Program-made: the position numbers and the translations under genes
Shown: one piece after another, positions 18,277 to 26,350 of the stretch
How positions within the stretch are numbered: position 1 is the stretch's first letter
Layout: every line of letters begins with the position of its first letter
Assembly: GCF_013337765.1 (NCBI RefSeq)
Contig: NZ_VBSB01000006.1
Coordinates: 86,610 to 150,609, forward strand
Length of the DNA: 64,000 nucleotides
Direction of reading: 5' to 3'
Source of the DNA: Mycolicibacterium sphagni
GTDB lineage: Bacteria > Actinomycetota > Actinomycetes > Mycobacteriales > Mycobacteriaceae
Notes under the pieces: generated by a model
What the model saw: only the letters and a program-made list of their open reading frames with translations
Databases searched by the model: none
Told to the model about the DNA's origin: nothing

Positions 18277-20894
18277 AACTGCACCGACTGATCCTGTCCA
18301 ACTACCGCGGAATCGCACACCGCGACATCGAGTTTCCCGACCATGGCGTGGTCGTCGTATGCGGCGCCAACGAAATCGGCAAGACGTCGATGATCGAGGC
18401 GCTCGATCTGCTGCTGGAGTCCAAGGACCGTTCGACGAAGAAGGACGTCAAGCAGGTCAAGCCGACGCACGCCGACGTCGGTTCCGAGGTCACCGCCGAG
18501 ATCAGCACGGGCCCATACCGTTTCGTGTATCGCAAGCGGTTCCACAAGAAGTGTGAAACCGAACTGACCATCCTGGCGCCGCGTCGCGAGCAACTGACCG
18601 GGGATGAGGCACACGACCGGGTGCTGGCCATGCTCGGTGAGACCGTCGACACCGGGCTATGGCATGCGCAGCGGGTGCTCCAGACCAGCTCGACCGCGGC
18701 AGTTGACTTGTCCGAATGCGATGCGCTGTCGCGCGCCCTTGACCTGGCGGCGGGCGACGACGCGGCGCTCTCGGGCACCGAACCCCTTCTGATCGAACGG
18801 ATCGACGCCGAATACGGCCGGTACTTCACCGCGACGGGCCGGCCGACCGGCGAGTGGGCAACCGCGATCGTCCAGCTGCGGGCCGCCGACGAGGAGGTGG
18901 CCCGGTGTGCCGCCGCGGTCGCCGAAGTCGACGAGCGGGTGCGCAGGCACGCCGAATTGGCGCAGCGCCAGGCCGGATTGGCCGATCGCCGGCAGGGCAT
19001 CAGCCAGCGCTTGGCCGCCGCCCAGGCGGCGGCCGGCGCGCTGGCCGAGCTTGCCGGCGAGCTGCGGCAGGCCGAGCTCGTCGCGACAGCGGCGCAGGGA
19101 ACCTGCGCCGCGTCGAGCGCCGCGCAGGCCGAACGCGTGCGACTGCGCGACGACGTGGCCGCGCGCACGATCGCGCTCACCGAGGTGCGAACGCAGCTCG
19201 CGGCTGCCATCGAGGCCGAGCACACCGCGCGCGAAGTCGTCGAAATGACATGGGCGGCAGCAGCGGAATCGGCCACCGCCTTGAACGCCGCCCAGGAGGC
19301 AGTCGATGAGACCCGCCGGGTGGTGGACGCGCTGGCCGGAAATGAGCAGGCGCAGCGACTCACCGCACGCCTGGACCGCATCGAGGCGGCCGAGCAACAG
19401 CTGGCTGAGCTCAACCGCGAGCTCGCGGCGATCACGCTGACCGGTGACGTGATGGCCGATATCGAGTCGGCCGCCGCACTGGTCGAACGCATCGAGGCGC
19501 AACTCGCGCTGACCGCCGCCACGGTGGAGTTCACCGCCGCCGCTGACCTCGAGCTGACGGTCGGCGAGCAGACCATCACGCTCACCGCGGGGCAGCGTTG
19601 GGCGCCGGCAAGCTCGTCGCCCACCACCGTCGAGCTGCCCGGAGTGGTCAGCGTGCGGATCGATCCCGGCGCCACCACATCCGGTGCCCAGGCGAAACTC
19701 GAAGCAGCGCAACGAGTTCTGGCCGAAGCATTGGGGCAAGGCGGAGCCGCAGACTTGGATGCTGCGAGGATCATTGACCGCCGCCGACGGGAATTGACCA
19801 GTAGTCGCGATCAGTTGGCCGCGACCCTGGCCGGGCTGTGCGAAGACGAGGGAGTCGGCGAGATGCGCGCGCGGCTGGCATCCCTGCGCGAGGTGATCTC
19901 GCCCGCGCTGCTCGCCGCGGGTGTCGACGGTGGCGCCGCGCGTGCGGCGTTCGTCGGGGCCATCGAGACGCGCGAGACCGCGCGCGCCCAGGCCGACCTG
20001 CACCAGCGGGCGGTGGCAGGCGCCAATGTGCAACTGACTGAGAAGAGCACGGCGGCAACGGTTCTTCGTTCGAAGCTGACCGACGCCAGTGCTGAGCGCG
20101 ACGCCGCGACGGGGCGCCTCACGGCCCAGCGGGCGCTGGCGGGCGACGAGCAGGTCGCCGAGCGGGCCGCCGCCGACGTCGAGGCGCAGAAGCAGGCCGC
20201 CGCCGCGGTCGCCGAGCTGGCGCAGCGGTATGCGGCGGCGGATCCCGCTGCGGTGGAAGCGGAATTGGCCTCGGCCAAGGTTGCGAACACCGACCTGGAC
20301 CGTGAACAGGCCGGGGTCGGGCAGGCACTCAACGACATCACCGTCGAACTGGGGGTGATGGGCAACGAGGGGCGCAAGGGCAGGCTCGACGCGGCCCAGA
20401 TCGCCCGGGAACATGCCTTCGCCGAGCATTCGCGAGTATCCCGCCGGGCCAGGGCTGCCGAACTCCTGCGATCGGTCATGTCCCGGCACCGGGATACGAC
20501 CAGAGCGCGTTACGTCGCGCCGTTTCGCACCGAGATCGAACGGCTCGGCCGCCCGGTGTTCGGGCCGACCTTCGAAGTCGAGATCGACAGCGACTTGCGA
20601 ATCTGCAACCGTACGTTGGACGGTCGCACGGTGCCCTATGACTCACTGTCGGGCGGTGCAAAAGAACAACTCGGGATTCTGGCCCGGCTGGCCGGCGCGG
20701 CGCTGGTCGCCTCGGAGGACGCTGTGCCGGTGGTCATCGACGACGCCTTGGGATTCACCGATCCCGAGCGGCTGACCAAGATGGGCGCCGTGTTCGACAC
20801 CGTCGGTGACCACGGGCAGGTCATCGTGCTCACCTGCACACCGACCCGCTATCTGGGTGTGCACGACGCGCACGTGATCGAACTGACCGCCTAG
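18273..20894 (+). CDS. SMC/Rad50-like ATPase partner (Rv1278 type)
   Basis: 873 aa (Rv1278 has 875). N-terminal P-loop GANEIGKT at 31-38, a long Ala/Glu/Arg-rich coiled coil (about 190-700) interrupted by a small beta-rich insert (about 415-470), and a C-terminal lobe with signature LSGGAKEQ at 792 and Walker B VVIDDALGF at 820. No CxxC zinc hook is present in the coiled coil, unlike Rad50/SbcC, and the Walker B carries DD rather than DE. Translationally coupled to the metallophosphoesterase. Convergent with the acyltransferase gene, sharing the palindromic CTAG that gives both stops. Confidence 0.88.
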   Translation: MKLHRLILSNYRGIAHRDIEFPDHGVVVVCGANEIGKTSMIEALDLLLESKDRSTKKDVKQVKPTHADVGSEVTAEISTGPYRFVYRKRFHKKCETELTILAPRREQLTGDEAHDRVLAMLGETVDTGLWHAQRVLQTSSTAAVDLSECDALSRALDLAAGDDAALSGTEPLLIERIDAEYGRYFTATGRPTGEWATAIVQLRAADEEVARCAAAVAEVDERVRRHAELAQRQAGLADRRQGISQRLAAAQAAAGALAELAGELRQAELVATAAQGTCAASSAAQAERVRLRDDVAARTIALTEVRTQLAAAIEAEHTAREVVEMTWAAAAESATALNAAQEAVDETRRVVDALAGNEQAQRLTARLDRIEAAEQQLAELNRELAAITLTGDVMADIESAAALVERIEAQLALTAATVEFTAAADLELTVGEQTITLTAGQRWAPASSSPTTVELPGVVSVRIDPGATTSGAQAKLEAAQRVLAEALGQGGAADLDAARIIDRRRRELTSSRDQLAATLAGLCEDEGVGEMRARLASLREVISPALLAAGVDGGAARAAFVGAIETRETARAQADLHQRAVAGANVQLTEKSTAATVLRSKLTDASAERDAATGRLTAQRALAGDEQVAERAAADVEAQKQAAAAVAELAQRYAAADPAAVEAELASAKVANTDLDREQAGVGQALNDITVELGVMGNEGRKGRLDAAQIAREHAFAEHSRVSRRARAAELLRSVMSRHRDTTRARYVAPFRTEIERLGRPVFGPTFEVEIDSDLRICNRTLDGRTVPYDSLSGGAKEQLGILARLAGAALVASEDAVPVVIDDALGFTDPERLTKMGAVFDTVGDHGQVIVLTCTPTRYLGVHDAHVIELTA

Positions 20895-22258
20895 GTCTGG
20901 GCCAACGCCAGCACTTCGTCGAAGCTTTCCACCAGGCAGTCGTAGAACACCTCGTAGTCGGGGATTGCGCCGGTATCGACATCGAGGCCGAGCGCGCACG
21001 TGTCCATGTAGGTCAGCAGCGTGACGTTGACCGCCGCGCCGACGGTCGGACCGAAGGCGTACTGCCCGCGCACCCGAGCGCCACCCAGATACACCGGTAC
21101 GGGCACCCCCGGTACGTCGCTGCAGAGGAAGTCGACGTGACGCAGGATCGATCCGATATACCAGCGCGGCATCACATTGAGCACACTGGCGATCAATTGT
21201 GTATAGGGCAGTGACTTTTCGTGACGCGCCCGGCTGGTGCACTCGTGAATGCTGCTGATCCGCCGCGCCGGGTCGGTGATGCCGACCGGAACGTCGAATC
21301 GCATCAGGGTGATCCGGTTCCCGCCCACGCCGTCATCGTCGGTGCGAAGGCTGATCGGCATGGTCAGGTGTAGATCGAATACGCCGACACCGTGCTTGTC
21401 GTGGTAGCGCCGCAGCCCGCCGGCGACCCCGGCGACGAACGCGTCGTTGAGTGCGCCGCCGCTTCGGTGGGCGGCTTCGCGAAGGCGCGGCATCGGCACG
21501 TCGAGCACGCCCAGGCGGCGCACCAGTGTGCGCTCCTTCATCAGCGGAGAGCCGGGCTTGTTCACCGGGCGAATGGTCCGATACACCGACGCGGCCAGCT
21601 CGCCCGCCGACTCGGCGGTGTACCGAGGCCGTCGAATCATGTTGAACAACAACCTCGGAGCGATCTTGACCGACTCGCTCACCAGCGTGCCGACCAGGTC
21701 GGCGTTGTAGCGCAACGCATCGCGGTAGATCGCCAGCGGTTGACGCGCGGGAACGGCGGGCTCGGCCGGTACCGGGTCGATGACCCGGGGGTCCTCGCTC
21801 AGATCGAAGAGCCGCATCGCGATCTGGACGCCGCCGACACCGTCGGTCAGCGCGTGGTGGAATTTGCACAGCACGGCCGCGCCGCCGTCGGCGAGACCGT
21901 CGACCAGGGTGGCTTCCCACATCGGCCGGGCCCGGTCGAAGTCGGCCATCGCGGCCAGCCGGGCCATCTCGAGCACGCCGGCGAGGTCGCCGGGCTGCGG
22001 AGCTGACACCCGGCGCATGTGGTAGTCCAGATCGAAGTCGGGGGCGTACTCCCAACGGGGTGGCGCCGGCGGCGGTGAGTTCACCACCCGCTGCCGGAAC
22101 ATCGGCAGTTCGCGGCTGACCAGATCGAACCGCTCCCGCACCGCATTCCAGTCGGGGGACCGGTCGAGGAGGATCACCGTCACCACCGTCGATCTCAGCC
22201 GCGGATCGGCTTCCATCGACCAGGTGAACGCGTCTGTGCTGCGCATGAATTCGGTCAT
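20891..22258 (-). CDS. Wax ester synthase/diacylglycerol acyltransferase (WS/DGAT)
   Basis: 455 aa, the standard size. The acyltransferase motif is FHHALTDG with H134, H135, D139 and G140, and the C-terminal DUF1298 half carries the conserved LNDAFVAGVAGGLRRY and CSDVPGVPVP blocks. Transfers an acyl group from acyl-CoA to a diacylglycerol or a fatty alcohol, making storage lipid at the membrane surface. One of many paralogues expected in mycobacteria. M. tuberculosis has no WS/DGAT at this location, so it is an addition after Rv1278. Confidence 0.92.
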   Translation of the reverse strand: MTEFMRSTDAFTWSMEADPRLRSTVVTVILLDRSPDWNAVRERFDLVSRELPMFRQRVVNSPPPAPPRWEYAPDFDLDYHMRRVSAPQPGDLAGVLEMARLAAMADFDRARPMWEATLVDGLADGGAAVLCKFHHALTDGVGGVQIAMRLFDLSEDPRVIDPVPAEPAVPARQPLAIYRDALRYNADLVGTLVSESVKIAPRLLFNMIRRPRYTAESAGELAASVYRTIRPVNKPGSPLMKERTLVRRLGVLDVPMPRLREAAHRSGGALNDAFVAGVAGGLRRYHDKHGVGVFDLHLTMPISLRTDDDGVGGNRITLMRFDVPVGITDPARRISSIHECTSRARHEKSLPYTQLIASVLNVMPRWYIGSILRHVDFLCSDVPGVPVPVYLGGARVRGQYAFGPTVGAAVNVTLLTYMDTCALGLDVDTGAIPDYEVFYDCLVESFDEVLALAQT

Positions 22259-22349
22259 GATCTGCTCCCACGACGAACGTACGACGCAGGGGTATCGGAC
22301 GACACGCCATAGGTTCAGCTGGGGACTTTGGCCCCTAACACTGAGGACC

Positions 22350-24335
22350 TCACGCAGGGTGCAGGCTGACCGGAATGCCGGAGTAGCGGACCATTCCCGT
22401 CATGGTGTCGATGTCGTCTTTGCTGGTCAGCCGATTGACATTGGCGTCGTGATGGCCGTGCGGAATCGATACCACCCCAGTCCTGATCGAGCCGTCAACC
22501 TTTGCCACACCGGTCAATTCACCGTTGGCGCTGCGCACGGTCACGGGTTGGCCGTTGACGATCCCCGCGGCGCTGCCGTCCACCGGGTTGATCAGGATCT
22601 CGGCGGCTTCACCAAGGAAATCAAGCTGGCCGTTGAGTTTCTTGCGCTGCCGGCGCGGCACCATCACCAGGGGAGCCGGCGGTGCGAGCGCGGTCAGCTG
22701 ATCGACCAGTAGCGGGGGAGCCAGCCGCCAGCCGCCCATCCGGCCGATGTGGTCGTCGACCCATGGCGCGGGAAGGGGCTGCGGTGCTTCGGCCCATCCC
22801 GTGGCGGCCACCTCGTCGAATGTGGTCCGGGCGCCGGCCAACAAAACGGCGAGCACGTCGTCATCGGTACTGGTGCCCGGGTCCCCAAGCGTGCCGAGGT
22901 CGTAGCCGAGCCGCCGCCCGAGTTCGGCGAACACCCACCACATCGAACGCCGATCGCCGACCGGTGCCACGACGGCGGGGCTGTACTGCACGGATACGCG
23001 TGAGCTCAGGACGTCGTGAAGGGTGATGTCGGACCGTTCGAGTGGATCCTTGGTCGGCAGCACGTGGGTGGCCAATTGGGTGGTCTCGTTGTCGATGATC
23101 TCCGTGGTGGCGAACACCTCGAGGCTCTGCAGGGCCGGGATCAACTTCCCCGTCTCGGGCATACAGGTGACCAGGCTGCCGCCCACATTGATCAGCGCGC
23201 GGATATGGCCCGCGGCGATCTCGTCGGGCAATACGGCACACGGCCATTCATTGATGAAGGCCTGTGCCTCCGGCCGGCTTCGCGGCCCGGGACCGAACGA
23301 TCCCTCGACCGGGGTGATCGGCAGGAACTCACCGAAAGCCTCCAGCTGGTAGGCGAACCCGGGATGAAACCACGTCCCGCCAGGACGGTTCATCGCCCCG
23401 GTGAGGATCATCAACACCCAGGCCAGCCATTGGGTGACATTGCCGCGTTCGGCGGTCATCGTCACGCCGGTGCCGGTTTCGATTGCGACACAACGTGCCT
23501 CGCGGACAGCCGTCGCCAGCCGGGCCAGCTCATGCGCGGGGACGTCGGTCAGCGACGCGGTGTGCTCGTGGGTGAACGGCTCGACAGCGGCGGTCAACTC
23601 AGCCAACCCCTGCACGGGCACATCGGTTTTCGCACCGTTGATCAGTATCTCGCGCACCAGGTAGGCCAATACCGCGTGGTCGGTGCTGGGCCGTGCTGCC
23701 AGATGGCCGGTGGCCAGCCGCGCGGTCTCGGTGTGCCGCGGGTCGATCACCCACACCTGCCCGCGCCGGGCGATATCGCGCACCGTGCCGGTCGGGTTGG
23801 GCATCGAGATCGCATGCCCGTGTGACACAACCGGATTCACGCCGACGAGCAGGAGAAAGTCGCAGTTCTCGAGGTCGGTCCGGCCCGACAAGCCCATGAA
23901 CCCGCCCACCAGATCCGAGATCAGCGGCTTGGCGGTGCCGTCGATGGTCAGCGGGCTGAACTTGGCCGGGGTGCCGATCGCGGCGTGCAGGGCTTCGGCC
24001 ATCCGGAAGCCGGCGCTCTCCATGGTGCTGAAGTAGAAGCCGACCGCTTGGGGACCGTGCTCGTCGATGATCGCCTTCAGCCGGGTGGCCAGGTCGTCCA
24101 GGCAGGTGTCCCATGAGGTGTCCTGCAGCTGGTCGTCCACCCGCATCTGGGGCTTCTCCAGCCGGGCCGGATGGTGATGCAGCAGCGGCAGCGCCCGTCC
24201 CTTCGCGCACGTGTAGCCCTTTGAGAACGGGTGGTCCTGGTCGCCGCGAACGCGGAGCACCTCGTCACCGTCGACGTCGACGAGGATGCCGCAGACCGAC
24301 GTGCAGACCCGGCAGAAACTGCGCACCGTTTGCAT
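22350..24335 (-). CDS. Molybdopterin-dependent oxidoreductase with N-terminal 4Fe-4S domain
   Basis: 661 aa from the ATG at 24335 (QTVRSFCRVCTSVCG). A 4Fe-4S site C8-x2-C11-x3-C15 with C43 in GYTCAKG opens the protein, followed by the DMSO-reductase-type domains (LLLVGVNPVVSHGH; VIDPRHTETA; INVGGSLVTCMP) and a C-terminal molydopterin dinucleotide-binding domain (GIVNGQPVTVRS, SIPHGHH). Such proteins belong to the formate dehydrogenase/nitrate reductase/polysulphide reductase group. No partner subunits are encoded nearby, so substrate and electron acceptor are open. No Tat signal is seen, so cytosolic. A start 10 codons upstream (24365) is possible but adds non-conserved residues and would include part of the operator-like palindrome spacer. 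Confidence 0.87.
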   Translation of the reverse strand: MQTVRSFCRVCTSVCGILVDVDGDEVLRVRGDQDHPFSKGYTCAKGRALPLLHHHPARLEKPQMRVDDQLQDTSWDTCLDDLATRLKAIIDEHGPQAVGFYFSTMESAGFRMAEALHAAIGTPAKFSPLTIDGTAKPLISDLVGGFMGLSGRTDLENCDFLLLVGVNPVVSHGHAISMPNPTGTVRDIARRGQVWVIDPRHTETARLATGHLAARPSTDHAVLAYLVREILINGAKTDVPVQGLAELTAAVEPFTHEHTASLTDVPAHELARLATAVREARCVAIETGTGVTMTAERGNVTQWLAWVLMILTGAMNRPGGTWFHPGFAYQLEAFGEFLPITPVEGSFGPGPRSRPEAQAFINEWPCAVLPDEIAAGHIRALINVGGSLVTCMPETGKLIPALQSLEVFATTEIIDNETTQLATHVLPTKDPLERSDITLHDVLSSRVSVQYSPAVVAPVGDRRSMWWVFAELGRRLGYDLGTLGDPGTSTDDDVLAVLLAGARTTFDEVAATGWAEAPQPLPAPWVDDHIGRMGGWRLAPPLLVDQLTALAPPAPLVMVPRRQRKKLNGQLDFLGEAAEILINPVDGSAAGIVNGQPVTVRSANGELTGVAKVDGSIRTGVVSIPHGHHDANVNRLTSKDDIDTMTGMVRYSGIPVSLHPA

Positions 24336-24385
24336 AGTGCGCAAGCTACCCGCCCGTCGTGGCAAGTACTTGATATTGCGGAAAT

Positions 24386-24403
24386 GCTGAGCGAATGCTC
24401 AGC
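24386..24403. promoter_or_regulatory. Perfect 7-bp inverted repeat GCTGAGC-GAAT-GCTCAGC, likely operator
   Basis: The arms (24386-24392 and 24397-24403) are perfectly complementary around GAAT. It lies 51 bp upstream of the start of the molybdopterin oxidoreductase gene, the normal place for a repressor site. The inner TGAGCGAATGCTCA is of the type bound by TetR-family repressors. No TetR gene is adjacent. A terminator is less likely because no T-run follows on either strand. Confidence 0.55.
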
Positions 24404-24454
24404 CTGTGACCCGCCCAGGTGTAGCTGTCGAGTCATGGTTGTGTCCTCTGGTTA

Positions 24455-24520
24455 CGTCGAGATCGACGAATTGCAGGCAGTTACTCGCACTTTCGCTGCG
24501 AAACGTCGGTTTGGGCGAGA
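24455..24520 (-). repeat. Dispersed ~60-bp repeat, copy A
   Basis: Read on the minus strand it begins CGCCCAAACCGACGTTTCGC and ends GTCGATCTCG. It aligns without gaps over 60 bp to copies at 47256 and 51816, at about three quarters identity to copy B. It begins 6 bp beyond the last stop codon of the acyl-CoA dehydrogenase remnant, in the same orientation. The left and right arms (CGACG...CGTCG) are complementary. Confidence 0.7.
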
Positions 24521-24526
24521 AGGAGC

Positions 24527-24941
24527 TCAGAAGTAGGCGTTGGCCGGAATCGGCCTGCCGTGCAACAGGTTCTGGCCGACGGACCCTGGTGGCACCCTCG
24601 GCTACCTTGGCCGGCCACTGGCGCGACCTCGGCTCGGAGGGCGTGCGCAGCCGCTCCTCGACGAATCAGAAATGCGTGCGGAAGATATGCGCCACAATGG
24701 GATCAGCTGAAGCGACATCGATCACGGTCGAAAACAATTGACGGACACCGAAATTCGGACCGCCAAGCTCTTCGGGTAGACGAAGTGTGCCGAAACCGGC
24801 TTGTTTGAGGGCATTGACATGGTCAAAGGGGTTCTCGTCGTTGAGGTCTCGGTCCTTGGCGCCAGATCTGATCTGGGCGAGCAGCTCGGTGAACTCAGGG
24901 GTGCCGGGCAGGATGCGGTTGACAGGCTCCACTGTGGTCAT
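24527..24941 (-). pseudogene. Acyl-CoA dehydrogenase-family remnant (stop codon plus internal deletion)
   Basis: From the ATG at 24941 a normal N-terminus of a DszC-like acyl-CoA dehydrogenase is read (GFGTLRLPEELGGPNFG, then DPIVAHIFRTHF). TGA at 24666-24668 then interrupts it, probably in place of TGG. Beyond the stop the same frame continues with FVEERLRTPSEPRSRQW, the expected sequence, until about 24600. There the frame changes and reads GQNLLHGRPIPANAYF before a stop at 24527, which looks like a family C-terminus. About 250 central residues are absent. So this is a dead gene with a nonsense change and a large internal deletion. The C-terminal match is the weaker part of the reading. Confidence 0.7.
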
Positions 24942-25072
24942 GGCCCCGTTCTACGCCAGCGCCACCGCGACGAGCACTGCTTTGGCTCACCCCGAACCTA
25001 AGAGAGGTGCCGACGGCGCATTCCATTCCCGCCCCCGGCGGGGCACAATCAAGCCATGGTGGGCCAGCGGCG

Positions 25073-26350
25073 ATGACTTTGAACGAGAAGCGGCGCCGCG
25101 CCCACGACAAACTTGCGGCACTGCCCGGCGTGCGTCCGGTCCGGCGCCCGATCACGCCTGGTGGACCCGACGAATTCGACCTCTACTACGTGCGCACCGG
25201 CCGCAAGACCCGGCATCCGGTGGTCATCATCCCCGGTGGCCCGGGGGCCGCTTCGATTGCGCTCTACCGCGGGCTGCGCCGCCGGGCCGCCGCCGAGGGC
25301 CTGGACGTGATCATGATCGAGCACCGGGGCATCGGAATGTCGCGGCACGACGACGCGGGCGCGGACCTGCCGCCCGCGGCGCTGACCATTGAGCAGGTCG
25401 TCGACGACGTCGCCGCCGTGCTCGACGACGCGCAGGTGGACAGTGCCATCATCTACGGGACGTCCTACGGCACCTATATCGCCGCGGGCGTAGGGGTGCG
25501 CCACCCGGCCCGGGTCTTCGCGATGATCCTGGATTCGCCGCTGCTGGATCATGACGACATCGAGGTCGTGCGGCGGAACATCCGCAGCGTGCTGTGGCAC
25601 GGTCAGCGGGATACCGAGGAGGTGGCCGACAAGGTCCGCCGCCTGGTTGACGACGGGGTGATGACCCCGGCCGCCGCACAGCTCGCCGCGACCGTCTACG
25701 GGTTCGGTGGTGCGCGTCTGCTGGACCGTCAGCTCGAACTGCTGATCGGTGGGCGCCCCCTGGTGTGGCAGACGATGGGCCGGCTCGGCGAGTTGATGGT
25801 CGGCCGAAAAGCGCCGTACCGCAACGAGACCGATCTGGTCGAGCGGATCGCGTTCCGTGAGCTCAACTATGCGGCCGACCCGGACGGGTTGCCGCTCGAC
25901 CCGGCGGTCGCCATGCGTGATCTTGCGACCGGGGAGGCCCCGCGGTTCGAGGCCGAACCGTTCGACCTGGTCGCCGAGATGCCGAAATTCACCTGGCCGA
26001 CGGTGGTGATCTCCGGTGGCCGCGACCTCATCACGCCGCCGGCAGTCGCCGAGCGGGTCGCCGGGCTGATCCCCGGATCGGTGCTGGTGCGGTTGGCGAC
26101 CACCGGTCACAGCGTGCTCGATACCAAGGAACGCGCGGCTCTGCGCATCGCCGAGGCGGCCTCCATCGGCCGGATCGACACGCTGCAGCCGCAGGAAGCG
26201 ACGCTGGACGCCCTGCCGAGTGTCCCCGCCGTGCGGTTGATGGTGTCGGCGCTGGCGGTGGCGGCGCGCGTCGAGGCTATCCTGCCCGCGATGCTTCCGC
26301 GCGCGGTGGCCCGTACCCTCCCCGATTTCTCGAAGCCCGCTACTTCATGA
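25073..26350 (+). CDS. Alpha/beta hydrolase, proline iminopeptidase-like (peptidase S33)
   Basis: 425 aa from the ATG at 25073. The oxyanion-hole motif PGGPG (54-58), the nucleophile elbow YGTSYGTY (S131), the acid in SGGRDLITPP and the His in TTGHSVLD form a full catalytic triad. The PGGPG motif is typical of S33 aminopeptidases, so cleavage of N-terminal Pro or of small amides or esters is likely. No signal peptide. The gene is convergent with oppA and overlaps it by 11 bp. A peptidase beside a peptide importer may be meaningful, but the transcription units are opposite. Confidence 0.85.
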   Translation: MTLNEKRRRAHDKLAALPGVRPVRRPITPGGPDEFDLYYVRTGRKTRHPVVIIPGGPGAASIALYRGLRRRAAAEGLDVIMIEHRGIGMSRHDDAGADLPPAALTIEQVVDDVAAVLDDAQVDSAIIYGTSYGTYIAAGVGVRHPARVFAMILDSPLLDHDDIEVVRRNIRSVLWHGQRDTEEVADKVRRLVDDGVMTPAAAQLAATVYGFGGARLLDRQLELLIGGRPLVWQTMGRLGELMVGRKAPYRNETDLVERIAFRELNYAADPDGLPLDPAVAMRDLATGEAPRFEAEPFDLVAEMPKFTWPTVVISGGRDLITPPAVAERVAGLIPGSVLVRLATTGHSVLDTKERAALRIAEAASIGRIDTLQPQEATLDALPSVPAVRLMVSALAVAARVEAILPAMLPRAVARTLPDFSKPATS

